64,000 nt of DNA from Brassica napus (lineage: Eukaryota; Streptophyta; Magnoliopsida; Brassicales; Brassicaceae), in assembly GCF_020379485.1 (NCBI RefSeq), contig NC_063436.1:29386423-29450422 (forward strand), given 5' to 3'. The translations under genes and the position numbers were made by a program. This document shows positions 1 to 10,350 of the stretch, in pieces. Each line of letters begins with the position of its first letter. The stretch's first letter is position 1. Under the pieces are notes generated by a model that had not been told where the DNA came from, searched no databases, and saw only the letters and a list, made by a program, of their open reading frames with translations.

Positions 1-1129
1 AGGCATAGATCGAGGAACAAGGTAGAAGAATTTGGCAAGACATGAACTTAATTAACTGTCTCGACCAAAAGGAGAGTAAGGACCATTAAGTGTTGAAAAT
101 CCACGTGACACCACGCCAATTCTGCTGATATGTTTCATGTCTACTGAACATACATAGAATTTTAGGAGCGTTACTTTACAATAAAAAATGAAGAAGAGGA
201 CGAATAAAAACTTAAATCATCATATAACATTTAATTTGTATGGCAACCTTTTCAATAATTAAAAGAATAAAAGTTCGTTGGTGACCACAAGATGAATAGA
301 AAAAATGAACAAAATAAAAAATAAAATTTCATGTGAGAAACTGAACAAATTAAAAGATAAGAATTTTTATTCATTTTGTTCCTCATCAAAATTGCAGAGG
401 GATATTTTTCTTTATAAATTCATTCATCTTTGAGGAATTTAGAGAAAAAATATGGGACCTATCAATTAATAATTTGACAAAAAAATTTGAGGAATAATAA
501 ATACACCATAATTTTTCTTTCAACATGGTCACCAATTGGAACCTAACTAAATTAAACTGGAAATAATAATTTATTATCAAAACATGACATTGTTTCGGGA
601 TCTAGGTATGATACACATATGACATATCCAAATTTTAGGCCACTTATTTTTTCTCAAAACTAAAGCATTTAATTGTTTATATGTCTCACATCATTAAAAA
701 TTATCTTTGCATTTATTATAGTACTATTTACACGAAGTTCAATTTTCCTTGTAAAAGATACTCCATTCGTTTTCTACAAGATACTCCATTTATTAACAAT
801 ATTCTCTAATTTATTTTTCTATTTATTGAAATATGATTAGTTGTATAAGTAATGATATTTTTATTGTTGAAATATGAAAAATTAAATATTTTTATAATCT
901 GTGTGTATAAACCCAAAACGATAACTAAAATGAAACGGCTCGAGTAGTCATTTCGCTTTAATTTATCATTTTCAGAACTATAACCTTCATGCAAAAAACT
1001 ATATTTTTTAATTATGTAGACTTATATTGACCTTACAAAAATATTTCTATTGATCTTGAAACTACATATGAAATTTTTAATTATTGGAACAAAACAATGA
1101 TAAGTTTTAGGGGTTTTATTATGTTCACT
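1..1129. other. AT-rich intergenic DNA
   Basis: No gene is supported here. Open frames are short, full of low-complexity residues and not conserved in composition. The sequence is AT-rich with scattered A/T runs, as is normal for crucifer intergenic DNA. Confidence 0.6.
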
Positions 1130-1765
1130 AGGGTAAATCGCATAAAACACTCTCAAAGTGTCACTTACTATCATTTTAAACCTTAATTTTTTTCACAAAC
1201 ACTTTTAACCTTCAAACTGTATTTGTATTATAAAAAAATGACCAATAGTACAGGTAAAAGGATGATGTGTCAATTTTTTTAATTATTTAATTAATAAAAT
1301 AAATAAAAAATTAAATAAAATTCAGATTTTTTTAAAAAAAATTGTAAATTTAAATAAAATTTAATAAACATTCAGATTTTTTTAAAGTTCAGAAAATAAA
1401 ATAAAGATTAAGAAAATTAAAAAAAATAGCTAAAAAGAAAAGAAAAAATTAATAAGACCAAATTAAAATCCAGGAAAAAAATTGAAAATTGAAAATTGAA
1501 AATTGAAAATTGAAAAGTTCAAAATAGTTTTTTTTTTGTCATTTTCAACGATGATGTCGGAAACTATAATTAGAGATATGCCAAAAACGTCACTGTTAAT
1601 GCTTAAGTAAAAAGCCACCATTAATTGTTATAAGTTATATCTGAAATTGTTATTGTAAACAATGATATGATATTTTTTTTAAAAAAATAGTGTAATTTAT
1701 AATAAAAATATATTGATTTTTGAAGGTTAAACATGTTTTTGAGGGTTTTTTATGAGATTCTCCCT
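1130..1765. mobile_element. Non-autonomous terminal-inverted-repeat element
   Basis: The left end starts AGGGTAAATCGCATAAAAC and the right end, read in reverse complement, starts AGGGAGAATCTCATAAAAA. The two arms stay similar for about 28 bases, ending in a CTCAAA motif. The 636 bp interior is AT-rich and has no coding sequence. It includes an 8-bp AATTGAAA array of about five units near 1480-1515. The long imperfect inverted repeats resemble small Mutator-like elements of crucifers. I could not find a convincing target-site duplication, so the superfamily is an inference. Confidence 0.45.
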
Positions 1766-1956
1766 ATTCATATATCTCTTACCTAAAACATAAATTAGGA
1801 TTCTTACTATATATAGTATTATTTTATGAAATTATTCAAAATATGAAACTTAAATACAAGAGAAATTAATCATTTTCTAAACGAAAACTAAATCATCGAT
1901 CTAGTTATATATATCACGCAAAATACAAATACAAAATACAAAATACAAGGAGATAT

Positions 1957-2803
1957 ATTTTGTTCACGTTGTGGTGATCAGGAGGAATCAATAAACCATG
2001 TGTTTTTTGACTGTCCTCCAGCACGACAGGTGTGGGCCTTATCTAAGATACCATCGAACCCGAATATTTTTCCTCTAGATTCTTTCTTTGCGAATATGGA
2101 CCATCTTTTTTGGAGAGTTAATCCAAAGATTGAAGACCATCAGTTTGCATGGATCCTATGGTATATTTGGAAAGGTATGAATAATAAGGTGTTTAGCAAT
2201 ATTGACGTTGATCCGAGGGACACACTCAAGCTGGCTGAATTGGAATCAACCCTTTGGGCAGAGGCTCAGGTTTTAAGGAATCAGCAAGTGGCACCGGATA
2301 TACAGAATAGTTCCATTCAAACGAATATAGGACGATGGTGTTTTATAGACGGATAAGGCTGCGTTCTCAAGGCAAGGATGGTTTAGTAATTTACCAGGCT
2401 TTGATGGTTTGTTAGGGGCACGAAATGTACGTGCATGCCTATCACCTCTTCACTCGGAGGTGGAGGCATTGATATGGACAATGGAATGTATGAGGAATTT
2501 ACGACAATTTCAGGTTACGTTTGCAACAGATTGTTTTCAGTTGGTGAAGATGGTTTCGGAACCCGAGGAATGGCCTGCATTTGGAACCTACCTGGAAGAC
2601 ATCAAGTCTTTGAGAAGAAGCTTCCACAACTCAGAGATCGTTCATGTACCAAGAACGGCGAATCAAAAGGCGGATAGCTTAGCACGCAGTGCCCGGCATC
2701 AACCGTCTTTCGTCGTACACATGGGTGCAGAGTTACCAATTTGGTTTACAGAGTCAATATGAGTCTGTGAATTGTTTGCTGTCAAAAAAAAAAAAAAAAA
2801 AAC
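1957..2803 (+). mobile_element. 5'-truncated LINE (zf-RVT and RNase H remnant) with poly(A) tail
   Basis: This is the 3' end of a non-LTR retrotransposon. From about 1959 the translation gives a CSRC...H....C zinc-finger-like motif typical of the zf-RVT domain that follows plant LINE reverse transcriptases (CSRCGDQEESINHVFFDC). A tryptophan-rich linker follows. A second frame (about 2352-2762) carries an RNase H domain with the acidic residues in HSEVEAL, FATDC and NQKADSLAR. The two halves are in different frames, so there is a small deletion near 2352, just after the FIDG motif. A stop at 2760 is followed by a poly(A) run of about 18 at 2785-2802. The reverse transcriptase and endonuclease are missing, so this is a dead 5'-truncated copy. 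I found no clear target-site duplication. Confidence 0.8.
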
Positions 2804-3680
2804 AAATATTTTTCATATTTGTAAATAATCTCATAAATAGTAAGTATATTGCGAGTGATACAATTCTTTAACCGATGTTACTCAAGCATGACCTCATGCA
2901 AATTAGAAGAAGTCTTGCCTTGAATTCCCATATAATATATTTATATATCTTAATATTACGATCAAGAATCTAAATTTTATGAAATCCTACCGAAGATTCT
3001 TTGACATAAAGAAGAAGAAAGAAATTAATTAACCACGCAAAAAAACATAAAAAAAGAGAGGAGAGATTCCCCGCCCCCCCCCCCCCCCCCCCCCCCTCCA
3101 AAAAAAAAAACTAATTCCTCATAGGGTATGTGGACCCATTATTTTCTAATATTTTTTGAAAAAGATTATTTCGAAGATTCTAAAGTGATGAACAAAATTT
3201 CTCATTTTCTAACACACAGATTAAATCATTTTCATACTAGATTAAGTATAACATTCTTCCAATTAATCTCTGTAGAAAAGATATGGCGATGCTTCTTCTT
3301 TTTTTCTTAATTACATCTTGTAATTCGAATAACATAAAAGTTTTAATTACATGAAAGTTGAGTTATTCTTTTCTGTTTATATATGATATACTTATAAATT
3401 GGTGGAAGACGGGTAGATAAGATTCGTCCCTTTCGAGAATTCTGGAATTCTATGTTTAACATATTAGCATACATTTTAATATATGTTAATACATCTATAT
3501 GATATAGTCATAAAATATTTCTCAGCATCTTAACATGACCCCACTAACATATTTATATATAACGCTCTTCACAGTTTCTTTTCTCCTCAGCAAAATCAAC
3601 AAGCTCATTGTGAAGAGCAATCATACACAAACAACAACAAAAAACTACAAAATTCTAGTTCGTAAACAATCATCATCACA
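2804..3680 (+). promoter_or_regulatory. Upstream region of the FPF1-like gene, with TATA box and poly-C tract
   Basis: No gene is seen in this stretch. A run of 23 C lies at 3074-3096. A TATA box (TTTATATATAA, 3552-3562) sits about 120 bases before the start codon at 3681, a normal spacing for a plant core promoter. The leader between them is rich in AACAA and ATCA repeats, as in many plant 5' UTRs. Confidence 0.5.
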
Positions 3681-4055
3681 ATGTCTGGTGTGTGGGTGTT
3701 CAACAAGAACGGAGTGATGAGGCTGGTTGAGAATCCTTACAACCAATCCGCCGGAGATTCCTCGGAGTCTTCCTCCTCCAGTGGCAACCAGCAGCAGAGG
3801 CTGAGAAGGAAGATCCTTGTCCATCTTCCGACCAATGAGGTTGTCTCTTCGTACGGATCACTTGAGAGGATCTTGAAGGGTCTTGGATGGGAAAGGTACT
3901 ACAATGAAGACAACTTCGATCATCTCCTCCAGTTCCATAAGAGAACATCGATAGATCTCATCTCACTCCCCCGCGACTTCTCAAAGTTTAACTCCATCCA
4001 TATGTATGATATCGTCGTCAAGAACCCTAACGTCTTCCATGTCCGGGACATGTAG
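3681..4055 (+). CDS. FLP1: Flowering-promoting factor 1-like protein
   Basis: A single-exon gene encodes 124 residues, close to the 110-125 usual for the FPF1 family. The start is fixed by the family N-terminus [19 protein letters not shown]. After a serine- and glutamine-rich variable stretch (about residues 25-42) come the conserved blocks [31 protein letters not shown] and [15 protein letters not shown], and the conserved C-terminus [13 protein letters not shown]. In Arabidopsis, FPF1 and its paralogues are small cytosolic or nuclear proteins that promote flowering and affect gibberellin response and root growth; the biochemical activity is poorly known. A TATA box lies at 3552-3562. The choice of FLP1 over other paralogues rests on gene order (CTF7 follows), which I recall from Arabidopsis chromosome 4. 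The gene looks intact. Confidence 0.93.
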   Translation: MSGVWVFNKNGVMRLVENPYNQSAGDSSESSSSSGNQQQRLRRKILVHLPTNEVVSSYGSLERILKGLGWERYYNEDNFDHLLQFHKRTSIDLISLPRDFSKFNSIHMYDIVVKNPNVFHVRDM

Positions 4056-4439
4056 TAGTCCATCATCAAAACTAAAACCGAGGACAATTTGATTCTTCAA
4101 AATCATTCTCTCTCACATCTATTATGTATATAGTTGCATGTTTGCGTTACTTTATTTTCTGTTGGGGGGGGGGGGGGGGGGGGGGGGGGGTTGTTTTATA
4201 TTTATGTGTGTTTGTTTACGTTGGTCGATTTTGGGTGGTCTAAGCTAAACTCATTTTAATAACTTGTATCATTTTGTGGTTTTGGTGAACTTTGTATCAA
4301 GATCTCTCAAAGATGAAATAGTAAAGATGTTATATTTGATTTAGTGAATTAGTCGTTCAATAAAAAAGTTATATGATGTGACATGTTTGATTTGGTGCCT
4401 ACAATACAAGGAAGCAAATCAAATAACTTAGAAAAATTC
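4056..4439 (+). repeat. 3' region of the FPF1-like gene with a 27-G tract
   Basis: The 3' UTR and downstream DNA contain no gene. A homopolymer of 27 G lies at 4164-4190, about 110 bases after the stop codon and probably inside the transcript. Such a run could form G-quadruplexes, and its length is likely to be unstable or uncertain in the assembly. Confidence 0.6.
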
Positions 4440-4735
4440 CTTAGAATATTTCTAACTTTTTTAGTTTATTTTTAAAAAAATAATCTTGAAGAAGGAAAAT
4501 AACCAAAACTGATTTTATTAAAGAATAAAAATAAATTTATATCATAGGATTAACTAATCTAGATCTACGGTTTAGAGATAAGGAGTGGAGTTTTGAGGAT
4601 AAAGTTTCAAATTTTAAAAAATAAAAAATAAATATCAAAATTCAAAATTAAAAACTATTTTGGTCATTTTCCTCTTTGAAATATATTTTTATGACAAAAA
4701 CCTAAAAAAAAAACTATTTGAAAGAATTGTCCAAC
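4440..4735. repeat. Dispersed AT-rich repeat, same family as 52836-53346
   Basis: The core around 4548-4720 (TTAACTAATC, then a TTTAGAGATAAGGAGTGG motif, then a long AAATT-rich stretch and TTTTGGTCATTTTCC) matches the core at 52937-53290. The ends are only loosely inverted here. It looks like a degenerate member of a non-coding inverted-repeat family that is common in crucifer intergenic DNA. Confidence 0.45.
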
Positions 4736-5271
4736 AACTTATGACAGATTTATTTTTTTCAACAAGAAATTAATATCAAATACTCATATAGATAGCTTAG
4801 GTACTACTTTAAACTAATGATAATCATCATGAACTCGAGTCAAATTTTATCGGGGAACTTATGATTTGATGAGAATGTTTAAAGTGGATTCAAAACCATA
4901 ACATACATGATTAAAACCATAGATATATCATATATTATGCCATACTGAACCATAAATTTATAAAACGATAATTTCAAGAGTCATGACGAAATCCAAAGAA
5001 GGAAAGTCAAAAAGATGTCCAGATAGAGAAGGTCCCCCAAAGGTTTAGGAAGACAATGGATAAAATGATGGGCGCATGTGATCTCTCATACTTTTCCACC
5101 CAACTTTGACAGCTGTCGATTTCTTATTGCCCAGTTCTCCACTTTGTCACATATTAGAATGATGCGCACGTGATGTACATCCTTTTGCTTAGAATCTGGA
5201 CACGTGTCTATTCCCCATTGCCCATTTTCCCCACTTTGTCACTTCTTTATCGATGTCGAACAAAACTTTAT
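4736..5271. other. Intergenic DNA with two G-box motifs and a short direct repeat
   Basis: No gene is seen. Two CACGTG motifs occur at 5167-5172 and 5201-5206, and a roughly 25-base block (ATTGCCCA...CCACTTTGTCAC) appears twice near 5127 and 5218. The stretch looks like promoter-type DNA, but no gene starts directly downstream because transposons occupy that position. Confidence 0.35.
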
Positions 5272-5359
5272 ATACTCCCTCAGTTCGGAATGAAAGATTT
5301 TTTAGAGTATTTACACATACTAGATTTTTTAACCGCGTTACGCGCGGATAAGATATTAT

Positions 5360-6600
5360 ATGTATTTCTTAATTCTAAAAATAATGTATAATATTGTATT
5401 ATATTATTTAAAGAATATAAAATAAGACTACATAACATAAATATATTTTTTATATTTTCTTTGTGGAAATCATTATGTTGTTTGATTATTGTACTTAATT
5501 CACATATTTGCATAGATATTTGTGATAGATGAATAACTATATTTTTATTATCAGTAAATAATATATATTTATTATATAATATAAGAAAAATGAAATTATT
5601 TACTTTTTAACAAATTTGTCACATGTTGGGGACTCGGTTATAGACATATCATATTCGAATGAAACATTTTTACACTTATCAATCTTCTTAACAATCAAGA
5701 AACAAATCTGAATATCAAAACAATATCTCATACGATATCTTTGTGGAATAACTGCTCTGAAGAAATTGAATTTATGCATCAAAAATGACTGGAAATGGAT
5801 GTGCATATGTGTTATCTAAGTCAGCTTTACAAAAAACTATTTATAGTTCATATATCATTTATGTCCATCCTATTTTTTTGTCCATCATTTCTTAAACATC
5901 TTGAAATAAGTAATGCTAATTAATAATAAACTTTTTGCTCACAAAATAAAAATCAAATTTGTCTAATTATCGCTTAATTTGTCTAACTGATATATGTATT
6001 TCTCAATTCTAAAAAAATAATGTATAATATTGTATTACATTATTTAAAGAATATAAAATATGACTACATAACATAAATATATTTTTTAAACTTTCTTTGT
6101 GGAAATCATTATGTTGTTTGATTGTTGTACTTGATTCACATATTTGCATAGATATTTGTGATAGATGAATAACTATATTTTTATTATCAGTAAATAATAT
6201 ATATTGATTATATAATATAAAAAAAATAAAATTATTTACTTTTTAATCAAATTGTCTCATGTTGGGGACTCGGTTATAGACATATCATATTCGAAGGAGA
6301 CATTTTTACAGTTATCAATCTTCTTAACATTGAAAAAACAAATCTACATATCAAAACAATATCTCATACGATCTATTTGTGGAATAACTACTCTGAAGAA
6401 ATTGAATTTATGCATCAAAAAGGACTAAAATGGATGTACAAATATGTTATCTAAGTCTGCTTCACAAAGTACTATTCATAGTTCATATATCATTAATGTC
6501 CATCCTATTTTTTTGTCCACCATTTCTTAAACATCTTGAAATAGCTGATGCTAATTAATAATAAACTTTTTGCTGGAAAAAAATCAAATTTGTCTAATTA
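5360..6600. repeat. Tandem duplication of about 625 bp inside the Helitron
   Basis: The segment from about 5362 (CTTAATTCTAAAAATAATG) to 5965 recurs from about 6000 to 6600 with small changes. Both copies share the block GGGGACTCGGTTATAGACAT and the downstream TGTCCATCCTATTTTTTTGT. No conserved frame spans either copy. Confidence 0.8.
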
Positions 6601-6741
6601 TCGTTTAAATATTTTATTAATATGGTCTAAGAAGCTTTTAAGTGATATCATAGTTTAATTTATTAGTATTTTTGTTAATTTTTAGAGGTTTTTGTATTTA
6701 AGATTTTTTTCCATATTAAGCTTCTATTTCTTTCACAGAAT

Positions 6742-6743
<2 letters not shown>

Positions 6744-6774
<31 letters not shown>
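6744..6774. repeat. (TA)n microsatellite
   Basis: An uninterrupted run of alternating T and A, about 30 bases long, lies inside the Helitron. Confidence 0.85.
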
Positions 6775-6775
<1 letters not shown>

Positions 6776-7039
6776 TAAAAATTACCATTAAATCAGTTTT
6801 ACTTATTTATTATTTTGTTTTAACGAAAATACACTTTTTAAATAATTTAATTTAAAATAAAAATTATATATTAATTTGCTGTATTTTAACAATTTCATTG
6901 ATTTAATTAATTTGCTTTGGGGGATAACTTAAAAAGTTTTCATATGAATCGGGGAAAATAAGCTTATGTTGTTATATTATATTTATTTTGTGTATATAGA
7001 ATCTATATATAATGCTAGTGTAATAAAGAAAGAACATTA

Positions 7040-7730
7040 TTTTTTTGTAACTTCAAAAAGATACATTATTACAATTCGAAATGAATCAAAATTGAATAAA
7101 ATGGTAATTAAATATTTGTAAATCTAATTGTTTAGTTGGATTCTCATGAAAAAAAATCGATTGGTTAAACAAATGTTTCAAAATTTGTTGTGGTATTGTT
7201 TTGTCTATAAATTATAAAATTTATTGAATTAATATATTTAATTATTGCATCCTTAAATAATATTTTATTAAGACATTAGAAAAATATGTTTTGAGTTGTT
7301 TTGTCAAATTGTACAAAAATCTATGCTTTTTCATATTTGTAACTTCAAAAAGATACATTATGACAATTTGAAATTAATCAAAATTGAATAAAATGGTAAT
7401 TAAATATCTGTAAATCTAATTTTTTTTTATCTTGTTTAGTTGGATTCTCATGAAAAAAAATCGATAGGTTAAACAAATGTTTCAAAATTTGTTGTGTTAT
7501 TGTTTTGTCTATAAATTACAAAATTTATTGAATTAATATATTTAATTATTGCACCCTTAAATAATATTTTATTAAGACATTAGAGAAGTATGTTTTGAGT
7601 TGTTTTGTCAAAATTTTATAAAAATTTATGCTTTTTCATATTTGTCACGAAAATTTATATGTTAAACTTACTTTTACAAAATTCTTAATTTTGTCACGAA
7701 AACAAAAATCTATGCTTTTTCATATTTGTC
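7040..7730. repeat. Second tandem duplication inside the Helitron (about 300 bp units)
   Basis: The unit starting TTGTAACTTCAAAAAGATAC at about 7044 recurs at about 7340, with the same downstream order (TTTAGTTGGATTCTCATG, then TTAAGACATTAGA, then TTTTGAGTTGTTTTGTC). The tail motif CTATGCTTTTTCATATTTGT appears a third time near 7710, so a partial third unit is present. Confidence 0.8.
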
Positions 7731-7900
7731 AACGTTCTCACACTTTCTAAGAATATATTAGCTTAGTCACTTACTTATTTTGTTTTTACAAAACAAAGTA
7801 TCGGAGTCTTGAAAGTTGAATTCATATTATTGTAAATGTACATAAGAGTTTGTGATTATATACTTAGTGGTTCTTGTATATGTGTCCAAGAAAGTTTCAA

Positions 7901-7954
7901 TGGCTTAGTGGTAACTGTTCTATATATATATCATACTAACCCGGGTTCGATTCT
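7901..7954 (+). other. tRNA-like Pol III A-box/B-box pair within the Helitron
   Basis: TGGCTTAGTGG (7901-7911) fits the A-box consensus TRGYNNARNNG. GGTTCGATTCT (7944-7954) fits the B-box GGTTCGANTCC except for the last base. The spacing of about 33 bases is tRNA-like, but the flanks do not fold into a full cloverleaf with an acceptor stem, so this is not a working tRNA gene. It could be the head of a tRNA-derived SINE or a relic carried by the Helitron family. Confidence 0.5.
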
Positions 7955-8325
7955 CACCTTCGTATTGTTTTTTTATTTTTTACGAAAAATAAATGAGATG
8001 ACATGGCAATTTCAGGTTCTTTAATTGGTTGATTTTTTTATCCTATGTGGACACCCTCTCCATGGCTTATATCCCCTTTTAGTATAGTATAGATTAAAAA
8101 AATATAATTGAATTTATTATTTATTTTATTATATATTTTTCAATAAATATCAATAAATAGTATTCAATCAATTCAAAAATTTTCAATTAATATTTATTAA
8201 AAATATACAATTTTTCAATATTAACTACTAAAAGTACCTTAAAATTTTAGAAAATTTATCATTTTTGAACAAAAAATAAATTTAGAAAATCCTAGTTTCA
8301 GAAACATATTGAATATTTTTTTTAA

Positions 8326-8662
8326 CTACCCCGTCCCCAAACAAATTCACACATATCCTTTTCGTCTCACACTATTATTATATTCGGGGCCCTTTTTAGT
8401 TTTGAAATTTTTTCTTACATATGTATTAGTTTGAATGATTTTTTGGTACTAGAGTTTCTTTAATTTTTGAAAATGGTTAGAATATATAGTTTGTATGATT
8501 TTAGGATTACAGTTTCTTGAATTAAGACAATGGGCCTGACTAAGATGGCGCCGTGATGGAGCGCATGCTAAAGATTCTCCAGCATCAGGATTGTCCAAAA
8601 CCAATATTCTGGTTTATAGATTTAATCTCCTCTTAATTCAATTAGTTGATTTGATAATGTTA
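8326..8662. other. Upstream region of CTF7
   Basis: No gene is seen. The stretch is AT-rich until about 8525. GGGCC and GGCGCC motifs near 8530-8555 then precede the E2F cluster. This is probably the distal promoter of CTF7. Confidence 0.4.
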
Positions 8663-8701
8663 TTTCCCGCGGCGGGAAAATAAAATTCCGGTGGCGCCAA
8701 A
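8663..8701. promoter_or_regulatory. Cluster of three E2F-type sites in the CTF7 promoter
   Basis: TTTCCCGC (8663-8670) and its inverted copy GCGGGAAA (8672-8679) form a back-to-back pair separated by one base. A third site, GCGCCAAA (8694-8701, i.e. TTTGGCGC on the minus strand), follows. All fit the E2F consensus TTTSSCGC and lie 60-100 bases before the CTF7 start codon. E2F/DP factors drive G1/S transcription, which suits a cohesin acetyltransferase that acts in S phase. The sites are seen directly; binding is inferred. Confidence 0.75.
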
Positions 8702-8763
8702 ATCGGAGAAGAAGAGGAAAGGGGCAAAGCAAACCCTAAAATCAAATCCCAATTCTGTAAGCT

Positions 8764-10350
8764 ATGCAAGCAAAGATCAACTCTTTCTTCAAGCCCTCTG
8801 CTTCTTCTCCGTCTCCCATCGCCGATGCCTCAGCAACACCAGACACAGACGATGGTTTAGCCGCGTGGGAGAAAAGTCGAAACGTCATCGTTAATACCTA
8901 CGAGCGACGATCCGCCACAGTCGATAGGTATATGAAAGAATCATCTCCTTTGGCTAATGAAAGAATCGATCTTTGATATGTGGTACATGAATCATCATCT
9001 GGGTTTTCTATTTTAGGTGTAAAGTTTTGATTTTTCTTAATTTTTAGAAACTTTGATTGGTTGATGCTTTGGTTATTACAGAAGTGAAGTGCTAAAGGGA
9101 TGTATTGGGAATCCACCACTGAGGAAAGGATCTTCATTTGGATCCAAGAATCTCAGCAAGAAGCGGAGTTATACACAGTTCCACTTAGAGTTGGGCCAAT
9201 CTGATTTTCTTCTCAGACACTGCGCAGAGTGTGGAGCTACGTATGCTCCTGGGGATGAGTTAGATGAGAAGAACCATCAAAGCTTTCACAAGGACTATAT
9301 GTATGGTATCCCCTTTAAGGTTAGGATGACTGTGACCTTATTATATATATGTGTTGAAGATATATTGTTTCCTTGATTAAGTGTTGGGTTTTTGAATTGT
9401 TCTCAGGGCTGGCAGAACGAGAGAGTGTTCGCATCGCCTTCTTTCAACAAGAACCGTATTGTTATGGTTTTATTGGAAAATGATTCTCCTGCACACAGAA
9501 ACAAGGTTCGTTTTCCTTTCACAATGCTGTTTCCTGTACTGGTTAGAGGATCTTATAGGTTATTGTTTGCACTTGTAGGTGCAAGAGGTTGTGAAAGTGA
9601 TGGAGGTTGAGTTGGGTGAGGGTTGGATTCTTCACAAACATTGTAAGGTACGAGTCCTAACAAACATTTGTTTTTTGAGCCAACTGCGATCTGATAGTAA
9701 CCTGTTGGGAATACTTGCTTTAGTTATTAGCCAATTAACCAAGATGTTTTGAATAGTTTCTTTACTTCCACAGCGGTTTCAAAGAGCTACCGTGTTATGT
9801 GGCAGGTCTATCTGTCTGTCTCATCTCAGAGGATCAGCGGATGTTTAGTTGCGGAGCCAATTAAGGAAGCATTTAAGATCAAAGCTCCTCCTGAGGATGA
9901 AAGACGGTTTAAGAAAGAGAGCTCTTCTTCGCCTTCAACCTCCATTCAGTTTGGAAACGTTGTGTTGCAAAGACAAGTATCAAAAAGGTGTCAGGGATCA
10001 GATGATAGATTGGATAATGGAGCCATTGTATGTGAAGAGGAAGCTAAACCGGCTGTTTGTGGAATTAGAGCAATATGGGTTTCACCTTCTAACAGAAGAA
10101 AAGGCTTAGCTACACGGTTACTCGATACAGCGAGGTAAAATGACTCTTCTTAGCAACTAACCAACGACCTGAATCCATTCTCAGTTTGATGTGTGTGAAA
10201 CGCAGGGAGAGCTTCAGCAGTGGGTGCGTTTTGAAGAAGTCGCAGTTGGCGTTTTCAGAACCAAGCTCGTTGGGAAGCGCTTTTGGATCAAATTATTTTG
10301 GAACTCGCTCATTCTTAGTTTACAAAGCTCAAGTAGAAAGGTTCAATTAA
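8764..10350 (+). CDS. CTF7: Cohesin N-acetyltransferase CTF7/ECO1, six exons
   Basis: Exons are 8764-8927, 9082-9319, 9407-9505, 9579-9647, 9806-10134 and 10206-10350. All introns are GT-AG and the frame stays open for 347 residues, the usual plant length. The N-terminus MQAKINSFFKP is a PIP-box-like PCNA-binding motif. A C2H2 zinc finger follows (CAECGATY...H...H, about residues 100-125). The C-terminal GNAT acetyltransferase domain includes AVCGIRAIWVSPSNRRKGLA, the acetyl-CoA loop, and ends with FGTRSFLVYKAQ. The enzyme acetylates the SMC3 subunit of cohesin in the nucleus during S phase to establish sister-chromatid cohesion. The start was chosen because it gives the PIP box and follows the E2F cluster; an upstream GTG-initiated frame at 8691 is not credible. 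The gene looks intact. Confidence 0.95.

Larger units (their letters stand above)
5320..8093 (-). mobile_element. Non-autonomous Helitron
   Basis: Read on the minus strand, the element starts TCTATACTATACTAAAAGGG after an A and ends with a GC hairpin (CCGCGCGTAACGCGG, plus-strand 5333-5347), a short AT spacer and CTAG before a T. This matches the Helitron rule: 5' TC, 3' hairpin plus CTRR, insertion between A and T, and no target duplication. The flanks join to restore a MITE, which independently fixes the boundaries. There is no Rep/helicase gene. The interior holds tandem duplications, a (TA)n run and a tRNA-like A/B-box pair. A second element with matching ends lies at 48493-52751. Confidence 0.75.
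5272..8325. mobile_element. MITE interrupted by a Helitron
   Basis: The left part (5275-5319) starts CTCCCTCAGTTCGGAATGAA and runs to TTTACACATA. The right part resumes at 8094 with TTAAAAAAATATAATTG and continues through TTTCAATAAATATCAATAAA and AAAATTTATCATTTTTGAAC to about 8320. Joined, the two parts read like a common crucifer Stowaway-like MITE that begins CTCCCTCCGTTC and passes through CACATATTAA. The right terminus is degenerate. The 2.77 kb between them is a Helitron. Family assignment is from memory. Confidence 0.55.

Noticed and set aside
7901..7954. Functional tRNA gene
   Set aside because: The A and B boxes are present but there is no acceptor stem or anticodon arm that pairs correctly.
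8691..8894. Frame upstream of and overlapping CTF7 exon 1 (starting at a GTG, lysine-rich)
   Set aside because: It lacks an ATG, runs in a different frame from CTF7, and overlaps both the third E2F site and the known CTF7 N-terminus.
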